NCBI GenBank assembly: GCA_037447655.1
Contig: JBBHKE010003068.1
Span: 64,001 to 102,255, forward strand
DNA: 38,255 nucleotides
Direction of reading: 5' to 3'
Origin: Zygnema cylindricum
Lineage: Eukaryota; Streptophyta; Zygnematophyceae; Zygnematales; Zygnemataceae
The position numbers and the translations under genes were made by a program. This document shows, one piece after another, positions 21,032-31,626 of the stretch. The stretch's first letter is position 1; the number at the start of each line of letters is the position of its first letter. Below the pieces are notes generated by a model that made no database searches, was not told where the DNA came from, and saw nothing but the letters and a program-made list of their open reading frames with translations.

Positions 21032-22206
21032 AGTGTCAGATTTAGTGCTGCCTTGCATATTTCGTACTTTATGGTTGAATGCTGAATGGTCGACAGATGG
21101 TTTTCGTTTCAAATTTTCAATCATCCTTTGTATGTACTGTATTCTATATAGATGCCTCAACCATTGGTCAAAATACTGAAATATAACGGCACGAAGTATT
21201 TGGCGGAAATGCCGGCAGGAATTGCGCTCCCTTTAACAAATAGCGTAGCTTCTATGGAAAAACTGCTGAATTCACGTTTTGTAGCACATTCTTCAAGCTA
21301 CATAACTGACGAAGAGCGTCAATGAACGGTTCGATTTCGGTCGATTATATAATTTTAAATGTTCGAACGGTTAGATATTTCTGGTGCTGGCTTGCGTTCC
21401 TAAACGACAAATTGATGGTTTGCAACGGTACAATAATAGTACGGTCATTCAAGAAACGCCAAAAATGAATGTCCTTTCTTGAAACAAAAAATGTTAGGTC
21501 ATAACCTGACAGATGTTTCTGGCTGTTATCTGGTTCGTTTTCCTCTGGAGCAAATGGATGTTTCGTACAGGCTTCGTACACAAGTTTTGACTTTCAGAGA
21601 GGTCAACAGGTAAAAATTATAAATGAAAGTGGCGAGCGCTTATTGGAGCCTTCAAAGTTCATAACGAAAGAGATACGGATCGGACGGCCAAGATATTTTA
21701 ATCTCCTCACTTCATCATCGATTCATGCCCGTCGATCTCCCTAAAGTTCACGTTCAACTGGGCCCTCCAAAAACCACCTGAACAGTGTTCTATGGAACGG
21801 GCCGTTACAACTTTAATTTTTTCAAAATTTTCCGTACTGCCAATGTTTTCGGTGTGGTCGATTTTGTCGGTCACGTAAATGACTCGATCGGCAAAGCTGG
21901 CTAGGGCAACAGGTTTCGTAGCTAATGTGGACCACGCTTTTTAGGGTTCACGGACGCCTGGTACAGTACTAAAACTTTGATACGATTAAATGAGCTGTAC
22001 CATACTGTACTTTTCTACACTTTGAAATCGCACTGAATGCAACAAAGAAAGTGGAGGGAATTCTTTTGACTAGCCGTGTTTTACTGCTACTGGAAACTGC
22101 AGATTGGACATATGAGGAAATTCCAAGACAGAAAAATGGTGGAAAAGAATGAGTACAGCGAGTGGGAGAGAGAGCGAGGTACTGATTCTTGACTAAAAGT
22201 GAAGAA

Positions 22207-22250
22207 GAGGAGGAGGAGGAGGAGGAGGAGGAGGAGGAGGAGGAGGAGGA
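22207..22250 (+). repeat. (GAG)n trinucleotide tract, copy B
   Basis: About fourteen GAG/GGA units upstream of the F-box/LRR start; the copy A tract at 13661-13690 is shorter. Confidence 0.85.
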
Positions 22251-22295
22251 GCTCTGAAAGTCAAATTATGAATCTACTGCTTTTAGTGTTGTCAG

Positions 22296-22379
22296 TATTT
22301 GGATGAAGACAAAGTGAGAGAGCAAAAAGAGGGAGAGATTGGAGTAGAAAGGGAAAAAATAAAGATAAATAAATAAATA
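22296..22379 (+). pseudogene. Broken upstream part of the F-box/LRR 5' exon
   Basis: Aligns with the open 13736-13834 of copy A and reads YLDEDKVREQKEGEIGVE before meeting stops (TAA within AAATAAATAAATAG and TGA at 22383-22385), in frame with the ATG at 22401. An AAAT slippage expansion probably created the stops. If the ancestral protein began upstream, the intact gene has been shortened to start at 22401. Confidence 0.6.
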
Positions 22380-22400
22380 GATTGAAAAACTGTTGAAAAC

Positions 22401-25400
22401 ATGTTGGAAAAATGGGACAATATAGAGTTTGATGCGAATGAGACAAACATGATTGGGGAAATTGGTGCAGGGAAAGAGAGAGGGAGAGAAAACAGTGATG
22501 AAAAGAGTGGGAAGGAGGAGAGAGTGAGAGAAAATTTACATGACGTGGCGGATTTTGATTCGAAGAGAGCAGTGAGAGAGGTTGGAGATAGGATGAAAGA
22601 ATTTGAGAAAAGATTACAGGGATTTGGAAAAGAAGGAGGAGGAGTGGTAGAGTCAATTAGCAGTGAGTTTACAAGAGAGCGAGAGAGAGAGAGAGAACAG
22701 AAAGAACAGCTGAAGGAAGCCCATAGTGGAGGGAAAGGAGAGGGAGAGGAGAAGGAGAGGGAGGTAGAAGTGAGAGAGGAAAAAGTGGAAAAGATTGTAC
22801 CCTACTATGAAGAAATTTTTGAAGAGATTGAGTTGGAGGAGGTTATTCCTGCAAATCAAGAAAATTTTCACGAGGCTCGAAAGGGAAAATTTGAGCAATA
22901 TTCAAACTTAGAGGTGGGGAATAGTCTAGATGTTGTTGAAAAGAAAGATTTAACTGAAGAAAAGGATATTAAAGAGATTGTGGAGAAAATGGGAGGCGAA
23001 AGAAAATTTGCCGATCGATATTTTGGTCTTGAATTGAATGAAAAAGTGGTACGGTCGAAGTTTCAAGATAAAGTATTTCCGGTGGAGACAATGGGAAGGG
23101 ATGATGAAATAAAAAAAAGCGAGAAAAAAGTTCTTGACGAAGTCGAGGTCGAAGATAAAGAAATGATGGAGGAGGAAGAGGTCAAGAAAGAAGTGGAGTC
23201 AGGAAGTTGCATCAATGAGGAAAAGAAAGGAGGAAGTGAGGGCAAGGAGTATCAAAAGATTGAGTCTGAAGTGAATCTGAAGTTGGTAAAAGAGGTAGTG
23301 GCAGGAAAAGAATCACGACTGGAACTTGATGAAAAAGTTGAAAAAGTTGCAATAACAGGGAGTGAGCTTTTAATAAAGGAGCAGGTAAACGCTGTTAAAT
23401 TGGTCAAAGAGAAAGAAATTCCGGAAAGATTCGGTCGGTTGAGAGTAATTGTGGACTCAGATGTGGAGGAAAGCAAACAAGCTTTTAATAGAAACATACA
23501 TGCAGAAAGTGAAGTGGTAAAAAAGGTGCAAAATGTAGCTGTAAAAAGCGAATCTCCACCGACTATTAAAGAAGACAACCACAGAGAGAGGAAAAGGGAA
23601 GACAAAAGTAATTACTTACGTTATTTGGTCCAAAAATCACTCTCTATGAAAAACGAATCGAAGGAACAAGGACGATCTCTAAAACGCATTAATACCATGG
23701 GAAGTTCACCCACAGTTAAGGTGGAATTTTTGTCCCCAAATGGGAAAGTGCCCATTTTCCATTCAAATGGTGGCATAATTGCAAAAGGCGAGACTAATGA
23801 TTTGGAAGAAGACAAAGTTGCCGGAGAAGACACAGATTTGCAGTCAGGTGAATTCAACAGCTTTCAAAGACTCAGTCAGCTTGTTGTGTGGTCCGAATAA
23901 TAACTGCTTGGCTTATCTTACTGAAAAAGTCATGATGTATTTTGTTACTAACGTATTTGTGTCCTGTGCTTGTTAGCTGTTCTTTTGAATGCTTGTCAAC
24001 TCTAATCATGTTGTGTGTTATTTCTTTCACAGCCAATTTCTTATCAAACTCTGTTTTTATGTTTCTTTTGCATAACAGGCTCCAATTTGACTTCCATACA
24101 CCGGGAATCGAAACAAGAGGCGTCGTCAAATGTCAATTTAACTATGCCTGAACTGAATGCCGAATGCCTGTCAGCTATGTTTTCCTGTCTAGACTCTCCT
24201 CACGAACAGTTAAATGTTGCGCTGGTTTGCAAAACATGGCTAGAAATTGCTTCTGTAAGAAGAACCTCTTTGCGTCTTCAACGAGGCAAAAATATGCCTC
24301 TAACAGCCATTCAACGGGCTCTTTTCCGCTGCCCAAACCTTACTCATGTCGATATTCCCAGTAAATCTCTTGACAATCCCATCTCTGATTCTTTTCTAAT
24401 CGCTATGGGATCATTTTGCAGTCGACTGGAAAGCCTCCATATTGGACGTGACTCAGAGAGAAGCCACAGATTCGGTCTTGTTGGACTTGATTATTTATTT
24501 AAGGGTTGTCCAAAGCTTGTGGAGCTCACACTGGAAGGATTGGGAGAGGAGGAGGAAAGCGAAGAAGGCATGTGGCAAATTCCAGAAAGTTTAGGATGTC
24601 TACAAAAATTACAAAAACTGACTTTAGGAGCTAAACATTCCAGATATCCAAGCTGTAAGACAATTCTGTTGCCTGAAAGTCTGGGAAAAGTTCAAAATCT
24701 CCGAGAATTGAGCCTCAGCTTTGACTCTCCCCCTGTCGTTCCGCCCTCCCTGTGGGCTTTGACCAATTTGGAGGTTCTCAGATTGGATGGTTGGCAAGGA
24801 CTTTTGTTCCTTCCTGACTGCTTTGATGAACTAATCTCTCTAAAAGTACTCGATCTCCGATGTGTTGACCTTATAGACCTTCCAAAATCAGCTTCAATAA
24901 TATCCACTCTCCGCGAGCTAATCTGGGAGACAGCGACAAATGGAGAATGCTTACAAGAGGGCGTACCGCCTTCTCTTGACTTCTTTACTCAGTTGGAATG
25001 CCTTCAATTAAGGAATGTCGTAAAATTGCCAAATCTGTTTCCTTACCTCCCAAACCTGACTCATCTTGAGGTTTCGGGAGGAGTAAGTAGTTTGCGGGAT
25101 ATTCCTACATCTCTAGGCTCACTTCAAACTCTCAAGCATTTGAAGCTCCGTGGAAACTTTCAGAAAATTCCTGGGAGCATTAGTCAACTGACCTCTTTGG
25201 AAAGTCTTTCACTTACGAGTTCTGTCTTAAACTTCCTTCCTGACTCTCTTCATGGTTTACAGCGACTGAAAGAGCTCCAATTAGATGGTTGTGGAGCTTT
25301 TTCTTGTCTTCCAGACAGCCTCTGGGATCTCCCGAGCCTTCAGACTTTGTCCGAACCTTGTGAACTTCTCTCTGAAAAAGCTGGAAAACTGACATCTCTC

Positions 25401-26658
25401 AGAAACTTGTCTATCGATTGCGATACTGAACTGTCTCTACCATTCGATGGCTTACCTTCCAATATTGGAAACTTATGTGAGCTCAAGAGCTTGCGAGCCA
25501 TCTGTCCATATATGAACAACTTTCCCCGGACTTTCGTCGCTTTAACTTCTCTCCAATCACTGCAAGTAGTTTGGAGTGGTCCTCTCCCTGCAGCATTCGG
25601 TCAGTTGCAGAGCTTGCGAACCCTAGTTTTGGACAGTGATAGATTAGGCTGGTTGCCTGATTCCTTTGGGAAACTCTCCGCCTTAAACTCTCTTGTATTA
25701 GCTTGCAAGAAACTGAGCTCATTGCCACAAACCTTTGGCAGCCTTCTTAACCTCCGTACACTTTCGTTTCAAAGCTGCAACAGCCTTTCTGTGTTTCCCG
25801 ACAGTTTTTGTAACCTAACGGAACTGAAACTACTAGAAGCAGGCTGTTGGAGTTTACTCCGTTTGCCGAAAAACTTCGGTCGGCTGACGTCACTGCAAAG
25901 TTTGGAAATATCTAGCGAGAAGCTTCTAGACTTACCAGAAAGTTTTGGCAATCTAAGGCGGCTTCAAAAACTGGAACTGAGGTGTCCTAAGCTTTGTGAG
26001 ATGCCTGTATCCAGCAAGTTTCTGCCTATTACTATACGACAAAAATTGGAGCGAGCTATTGAGGAGTCGCAGGTGTGTTTTTTAACTGCTCTTCACAATC
26101 TCACTCTGTGTATGACTTTTTTTGGCTGTTATGACGATGTATTCAGTTATTCACTCCTTAAGGAATAACAGTTGGAGAATTCGGAGAATTTGTGAGCTTT
26201 GGAATGGTGATCAGAAGAGCCAAACTGTAAATAAAACTGCGTGAGAGAAACTGATTATTAATTATTATTGTTTATTTTTAACGTTGTACAAATATTAAGG
26301 TAGATTGTGTTAGGTTGCTGCTAAGTCTATGATACCAAACACTCATTCCTTCCCTCATTCCTTACTGTAAAGTCAAAGACAAAAGCGATGAAAGTCTTTG
26401 GCAATTGCATGAGCTTGCATGAACTTTTAGTGCTTAATTGTAAAATAAATGGTTTGTTTGTTGCAGATAACCATGGAAATTGCCTCTAGAAACTACAGCC
26501 CTGTTTATGACCAGGTCAAAGAGAAGCTGACATCTTCACCAAATTGCACACCGTCGATGTTGGGTAAAGCACAAATGTTACATTCTCAGTCATTGAATTT
26601 GGGTAGACGAGCCTCAGCGTGGCAAACAGAGACTCAAGGTTTCACGAGAAGGATGTAA
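22401..26658 (+). CDS. F-box / leucine-rich repeat protein with long disordered N-terminus
   Basis: Three exons: 22401-23847, 24079-26072 and 26467-26658. The first intron is phase 1 (TCAG|GTGAAT to CATAACAG|GC) and the second phase 0 (CAG|GTGTGT to TTGCAG|ATA); the joined frame is 1210 residues. Residues 1-482 are Glu/Lys-rich and low in complexity, predicted disordered or charged helical. An F-box-like motif spans about 505-545 (LNAECLSAMF..LDS.....NVALVCKTWLEIAS). From about 590 to 1140 come 15 or more leucine-rich repeats of the LPxSFGxLxxLxxLxL type familiar from plant NLR receptors. The short last exon is Ser/Thr-rich. F-box proteins are usually substrate receptors of SCF ubiquitin ligases, with LRRs binding the substrate; that role is inferred. 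The start is the first ATG after in-frame stops. An independent start at Met 24144, giving an ordinary F-box/LRR protein, is an alternative. Confidence 0.85.
26230..26235 (+). terminator. Candidate alternative poly(A) signal AATAAA
   Basis: Lies inside the second intron of the F-box/LRR gene, 62 bases after the stop at 26166-26168 that is reached when the donor at 26073 is not used. A transcript ending here would replace the last 63 residues with a different 31-residue hydrophobic end. Confidence 0.45.
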
Positions 26659-27609
26659 CTAAACCGATTTTGTAAAAGTTCATGTCATATGTTCGAATGT
26701 TTGGAATCATCAGTTATTTTTTTTTTTAAGCTAGTGTGTATTCTGTAAGTTACTTTCAAACTCCAGACGAATGTATACTAGGTAGAAATCGTTGAGATCT
26801 ATAACTGTGGCTTAAGGTGATAACTTCCTTTACTAGCCTTGATCGTAGGATTTCGTGTATTTCGAAGACAGCCATTGCTAATAAGCTCAGAGCTGTTAGT
26901 TTCTCACTACAAAGTTGTATAAAAGTAGGTCGAAGTGGCTTGGCGACTGAATTTGTAGGTAGTGAATAGTTTATTAGAGAACTCTTTCAGTTGATTTTCC
27001 CTGGTGTGTTGAATCGGCTTGTAAGTTTTGAACATTTTTGTGTGTGGAATTTTTTTTAAGAGTAATGTGAAATCATCTTTCTGTGTACGTCTCTCTATTC
27101 TGCCGATAGTATTTCGCATTGTCATTTGCCATATGCTCACATTTGTTGCTTGTCTCCATTCAGTCGTAAAAGGGTACATGTGCCTTACAGGTATTTAAGC
27201 ACGCTGCAACCCCTTTTTTATACTTGTCTAGAGATCAGATCACCCTTTTTGTTGTCTAGAGGCGTACCCACCTCTTACCAAGGGTCACAATTAATTAGTG
27301 TCACCTTAATTAGTGAAACAATAAAGAAAAAATCCTTAACGTTTTTTGGTATGTCTTGGTTTGTCCTGTAAACAATCTGGGACCGATCAAAATCACAGTC
27401 ACAAACTCGATACTGGTAGTACTTGAGTATTTCAGCATATTATCCACTTATCTTTCGGTGTTTCAGTATTGCTGTATTTCAGTACAACTGCTTTTCTCTT
27501 ATAATGTTTTATTGTTGTATAAGGTTGACTTCACTATTTTTTTTTGGCACGGGCATAGATACTGAGGGCAAGTGTCAAGCTAAGATATTGAAGTCATATC
27601 ATATCTCTA
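26659..27609. other. 3' flank of the F-box/LRR gene, no gene seen
   Basis: AT-rich, no supported coding region. AATAAA at about 27320-27325 is the first good poly(A) signal after the stop at 26658, which would imply a 3' UTR of about 660 bases. Confidence 0.45.
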
Positions 27610-27808
27610 CACAACTCATCGTTATAATTGTTAATAACACTAATTTGGTCGGGACTATTTCTGGCCAAAAATCACAAAATAGAGTTAACAACATTATTTA
27701 AGGACGTGGACTACAACTTGCCACGTTTCCTTGCACTAAATTAGTATTGTTAATTCTAATTTCGTATTTACACTAATAAAATTTTAATGCTAAAAACAAT
27801 GAGCGCTG
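27610..27808 (+). mobile_element. Mariner-like MITE family 3, diverged copy
   Basis: 199 bp between TA dinucleotides (27608-27609 and 27809-27810). The left end CACAACTCATCGTTATAA mirrors the right end, which reversed reads CAGCGCTCATTGTTTTTA. The core, with ACTAAATTAG and a GGACGTGG...GCCACG motif, is shared with 30567-30765 in opposite orientation. Confidence 0.7.
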
Positions 27809-28126
27809 TAGTTTACAAAGGGTTCTCACAGTGAATCGCTACTAGTCTCAATTGCAGTACTTTGTTGCCAGGTTATTTTTACCCTTTTAACATAAAAATA
27901 TCGTTGATATCACTACTTATCTTTTTCTTAACGCTGTTTCGGTGAGTGGCTGCAAATCATCCACATCAAGCGGACCTAAATCATAATCAATAAAACTACT
28001 TAATTCCACGCAATAACTTTTTTTAACACTAAATGCAATAATTGGAATTCGTGACAAAACATGTGACACGAGTGGCGTACCTTGGGAAATAGACTTTGCT
28101 ACATAAGCTGAAACCATTGGTTAAAA

Positions 28127-28267
28127 GTGCGACAACTATTGGAAAGGCTATACATTGTTCTCCTTTAGAATGCGTGTACTATACGCAAATTATCGGCATA
28201 CTACATGCACTCTATACACCGTATTTTACGAGGTAACAATATATAGCGTTTCCGATTGTTTTCACAC
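28127..28267 (+). mobile_element. MITE family 1, independent copy
   Basis: Left end GTGCGACAACTATTGGAAAG and right end (reverse complement) GTGTGAAAACAATCGGAAAC match the termini of 6211-6337, while the interior differs. The interior motif of the GCGTACTATACG type also occurs near 7285-7360 and 17860-17940, which suggests related relics there. Confidence 0.65.
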
Positions 28268-28623
28268 ATTGAACCCATGGTGGAAACATTTTAAGAAGCG
28301 ATATTTACAATTGTAACAATGAAGCAATTTATTCAATGAAAGAGCAAGTCACTAAATCCTACAAACATTTGCAAACAGAAAAAACGCAGAATATTTGAGC
28401 AATAAGAGGACTAAAAGGCAATCAATTTTTCATGGGCTGGACGGCTTTTGAAGTTCCTTTCTATGTAATACGTAAGTCCAAACTATGAAGCATTGGAAGG
28501 GAATGCATATAACATTGGTGACTACGTGGGACATGGTACACATACTCAAAGCTTTAAGTTGTTCACAACTTCAGGCTCTGCAGTCTAACACTGCCCGTCA
28601 TTATTATAGCGGAGTTAACTATA
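28268..28623. other. Intergenic DNA, nothing recognised
   Basis: AT-rich sequence between two MITEs without reading frames, inverted repeats or RNA-gene motifs that I can support. Confidence 0.4.
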
Positions 28624-29153
28624 CTGCGAATCGTTAATAGTGTCAAAGTTTAAATAGTGTTGAAGAAAATTTATCGCACTTGATGCTAATTAAGAATTTG
28701 TTTTTTAAAGGTTTATTCTAATTTCTGCGTTAATGCTAATTTGGGAACAGCAAAAATGGAATATTTGACGTACGTTTATATACATTAATATATGTATCCG
28801 TACAAAATATTAAAAATCGTACGCCGTCGTTAAATTTAAAAATCCGTACATGCCAGACTAATTTACGTGTCAGACTAATCCCGTTTTTTTAGCGCACGTT
28901 CCTATGCGTGCGCGTCTGATTTAATTCATTTTTTGTAATTTTTTCACTTGAAAAGGTACATTTACGTACAGTCTGACATCAACCGTACATCACACTATTT
29001 AGATGTTATTGTACTTTCGTTCTTTATGCTATTTTGTACGGCACCTTAATTAACGTCAAGGAAAAATTAAAATCATGTATCCTATTTGAGGAAAAAAATC
29101 AGAATTTTGAGAACCCAAATTAGAGTTATTGACACTAAAAACGATTCGCGGCG
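28624..29153 (+). mobile_element. Mariner-like MITE family 3, long copy
   Basis: 530 bp between TA dinucleotides (28622-28623 and 29154-29155). The left end CTGCGAATCGTTAATAGTG and the reversed right end CGCCGCGAATCGTTTTTAGT share the family's GCGAATCGTT core. The interior is unrelated to a transposase. Confidence 0.7.
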
Positions 29154-29320
29154 TAGTGTGGATGCAAAATTGAAAATTGTAATGCATATTCTGCTTTAGT
29201 GTAGGAAAGTGACAGATTAATCATTCTATAGGGATGGGACGAACAAAGTCGTGAACACAGCTAAATTACACGAACTCAGCAAATGTGCACTGCCGTTTAA
29301 GGACTCCGTAAGTATCTCGT

Positions 29321-29390
29321 TGTTAAATGGGCTCGAACTACGGCACTTAAGGTATCAGACTTACGCTCACGCCAGCTGAGCTACACTAGC
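29321..29390 (-). pseudogene. tRNA-like relic
   Basis: On the - strand it begins GCTAGTGTAGCTCAGCTGGC and keeps a good A box, a B-box-like GTTCGAGCCCAT end and a rough anticodon arm (loop CTGATAC). The 3' acceptor half does not pair with the 5' half. It resembles the tRNA-Asn genes nearby but is degenerate. Confidence 0.6.
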
Positions 29391-29506
29391 GTATATCATC
29401 AAAATGTAAAAGTCAATAAATATTATGTTTAGTTATTGTTAATAATAATTAGCAACATGAAATAAGTGTTTTATATTTTAAAAGACCCTTATCTACGGCC
29501 GCATCT

Positions 29507-29580
29507 GCTGGTGTAGCTCAGTTGGCTAGAGCGTAAGGCTGTTAACCTTAAGGTCCGTGGTTCGAGCCCACGTATCAGCG
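29507..29580 (+). tRNA. trnN-GUU: tRNA-Asn (anticodon GTT)
   Basis: 74 nt fold as a complete cloverleaf: acceptor GCTGGTG with TATCAGC (two G:U pairs) and discriminator G. The D arm is GCTC/GAGC, the anticodon stem TAAGG/CCTTA with loop CTGTTAA, and the T arm CGTGG/CCACG with loop TTCGAGC. A and B boxes for RNA polymerase III are intact. There is no T-run terminator just downstream. The sequence resembles plant nuclear tRNA-Asn. Identical to the copies at 30050 and 31627. Confidence 0.9.
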
Positions 29581-29755
29581 ACGGGTGTAAGCCTGCGTAA
29601 CAGCGACGTGGTTAAACATCGAGAATTGATAATTGTGCTGCAATGGTTTGTAATGGATTACTGCTTTGCAGTGAATAACACCCCACCAAGGATGAATTGC
29701 CCTGATTAGTTTTTTTATTTATATTTTTGCATTTTAACAAAGAAATCTTCATCTC

Positions 29756-29817
29756 GTGGTGTATGTAGCTCAGATGGCTAGGGCACCAGGCCCGCGGTTC
29801 GAGCCCATTTATTAGCG
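29756..29817 (+). pseudogene. Truncated tRNA-like relic lacking the anticodon arm
   Basis: GTAGCTCAGATGGCTAGGGC is followed almost directly by GCGGTTCGAGCCCA and TTAGCG, so the A-box and B-box halves are present but the anticodon stem-loop is missing. It could be a tRNA pseudogene or the head of a tRNA-derived SINE. Confidence 0.6.
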
Positions 29818-30049
29818 TCGTTATGTCATCGTATGGTGCTCAGATGCACACCTTTGCTTGTTGTCTTTAGGCCTATAGCTTTCTCTAAGCAACAATGGGT
29901 AGTTGGGTACACAATTTTATAGTCTGCTAAATAATTTTGTATAAACGCAACATAAAGAACCTTTCTTATTGCAAGTCAGACTGCATTGCAAAGTCTATTG
30001 TACTTTATATAGGAGTAGATCTTGATAAAATATATTCCTGGAGAATTAT

Positions 30050-30123
30050 CGCTGATACGTGGGCTCGAACCACGGACCTTAAGGTTAACAGCCTTACGCT
30101 CTAGCCAACTGAGCTACACCAGC
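30050..30123 (-). tRNA. trnN-GUU: tRNA-Asn (anticodon GTT)
   Basis: Reverse complement is identical over 74 nt to the gene at 29507-29580, including the CTGTTAA anticodon loop. Flanks differ from those of the other copies, so only the gene itself is shared. No T-run follows within about 30 bases on its strand. Confidence 0.88.
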
Positions 30124-30566
30124 TTACATCACGTATTATTCACAAAATGTACTTATTATGTATTTTTAAAAAATATATTGATAACAAAAATGATAAACGA
30201 ACATTTAGGGTGGCATTAAACTGCCATAATGCCATATATCAACGCCGATTTTTTTCTGCCGAACAATTGAACAATAGCCCACACCGCTCACAGCCTAATC
30301 GACCACAGCGTTACAATTTACAAAACTGTTGTTGAATGTAGGAAGCGTTCTTACATACAAACCGCTAAAAGTACAGTATTGTACTGTGCAGACGTACAGT
30401 ACTGTAATGTACTGTACAGTACAGGACTGAACTGTAGCACTCGGGCCCGGTTTGGGCCATATCCGTTTCGCACAGAACCAAACCGAGTTCTTCGTCCATG
30501 CAGTTTCGTTAATCCGTCAACGACTGAGACACGGACATGGTTCGGGTCAACCGGTTTTAATAACTA

Positions 30567-30765
30567 CACCGCGAATCGTTATTAGCGTTGGGAAATTATT
30601 AGTGTAAAGAAAAAATTAGCGTCATTTATTCTAATTTAGTACCGGGAGACGTGGCAGATTATGGTTCACGTCCTGAAATAGTGTAGTTTATTCTATTTAA
30701 GGTATTAATGTCAAAATTTTGGGGCGCCGATATAGAGCTCATAGCGCTAATAACGATTCGCGGTG
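30567..30765 (+). mobile_element. Mariner-like MITE family 3, best-preserved copy
   Basis: 199 bp with perfect 21-bp inverted termini (CACCGCGAATCGTTATTAGC at 30567, with its complement ending 30765), flanked by TA on both sides (30565-30566 and 30766-30767). TA target duplication is the mark of Tc1/mariner-type insertion. Non-coding. Confidence 0.85.
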
Positions 30766-30982
30766 TATTTGGTTGAGTCCGATCATATACGGATATACCG
30801 TAGTGGAATAAAAGCTACAAAAATAAAAGTACATAAAAGACAGCCTACTGATGTACGGATAACGTAGAATTTAGTACGTTAAGGCGTTAAGCTTCGTCAC
30901 AAGTCAATTTAGGACTTTCTTTGGGAGGTTTGGCGTTACAATGGCTCTTAAGGAATCAATTGGATGGTCTACCGGTTTGAAC

Positions 30983-31427
30983 TATAGTTCAAAAGTAGGC
31001 GTTTTTTGGTAGGCCTTTTGTAGGCCGCCTTTAGCGTAAGTTGTGTTACGGGCTTTCCATGTGATCTTCTTAGATCGCTACGTTCATCAGCGACCGTCCG
31101 ATCGTCCAAATCTGACGACAGTCCTATCGTAAGTTGTGTTATGGGATTTTCGTGTGATCTTCTTTGATCGTTACTTTCATCGAATACCGTCAGATCGTCC
31201 GAATCTGACGGTATAAAAACAAAGTTTCTCAAAACTCACAGAAAAAGATTTTTTTGTCCGATTTTTTTTTCAAATTTAGACATGACGTTTAATTCTCTAT
31301 CGATCCATGTGCAACTCAACCCTGATACTATTTTATTTCATTTTGCGGCCAATACAATATGGGTCTTAAGGGTATATTGTATTTTTTGCGTACAATATGG
31401 GCCTCTTTCACCTACTTTAAAACTATG
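30983..31427 (+). mobile_element. hAT-like MITE, independent insertion with perfect 8-bp TSD
   Basis: 445 bp. The left TIR TATAGTTCAAAAGTAGG and the right end CCTACTTTAAAACTATG are inverted. GTTTGAAC flanks it exactly on both sides (30975-30982 and 31428-31435). The interior shares the CGTAAGTTGTGTTA...GACCGTCCGATCGTCC sequence with 11289-11576 but contains it twice in tandem (about 31036-31115 and 31130-31212), which explains the greater length. Confidence 0.93.
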
Positions 31428-31626
31428 GTTTGAACCGTTCGGCTCGGCAGACTCCAACGGTCTAGTTTCGTTTGCCAGTCCCAAATCTTGTTTCAAGCTT
31501 AACTATTCGTTTGGGCCACGTCCGGAAACCGAACCGAAAAGAACCGGCCACGTAGCTAAAGGCCCAAAAACTAAAACTTCTGATAGCATACAACCTTTGC
31601 CACAGATGCATACCAACGAAAAATGT

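Larger units (their letters stand above)
15222..22699 (+). repeat. Segmental tandem duplication, copy B
   Basis: Direct-orientation partner of copy A. Divergence is very uneven by eye. The coding block 15222-15662 differs from A at about six of 440 positions. The non-coding block 15665-18735 differs much more, with many substitutions and indels. The block 18967-20600 is almost identical to A (about ten differences in 1.6 kb). 21036-22390 is diverged again, and the last 300 bases differ at about one position. The B-specific sequences are 18756-18905 and 20601-21031. Confidence 0.9.

Noticed and set aside
20527-21085. Long frames on both strands with Pro- and Gly-runs
   Set aside because: They are produced by the poly(C)/poly(G) palindrome and by CGATA repeats, and neither has a counterpart in copy A.
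22261-22656. 131-codon reverse-strand frame rich in Leu, Ser and Pro (also 13824-14090)
   Set aside because: Shadow of the purine-rich F-box/LRR 5' exon on the opposite strand.
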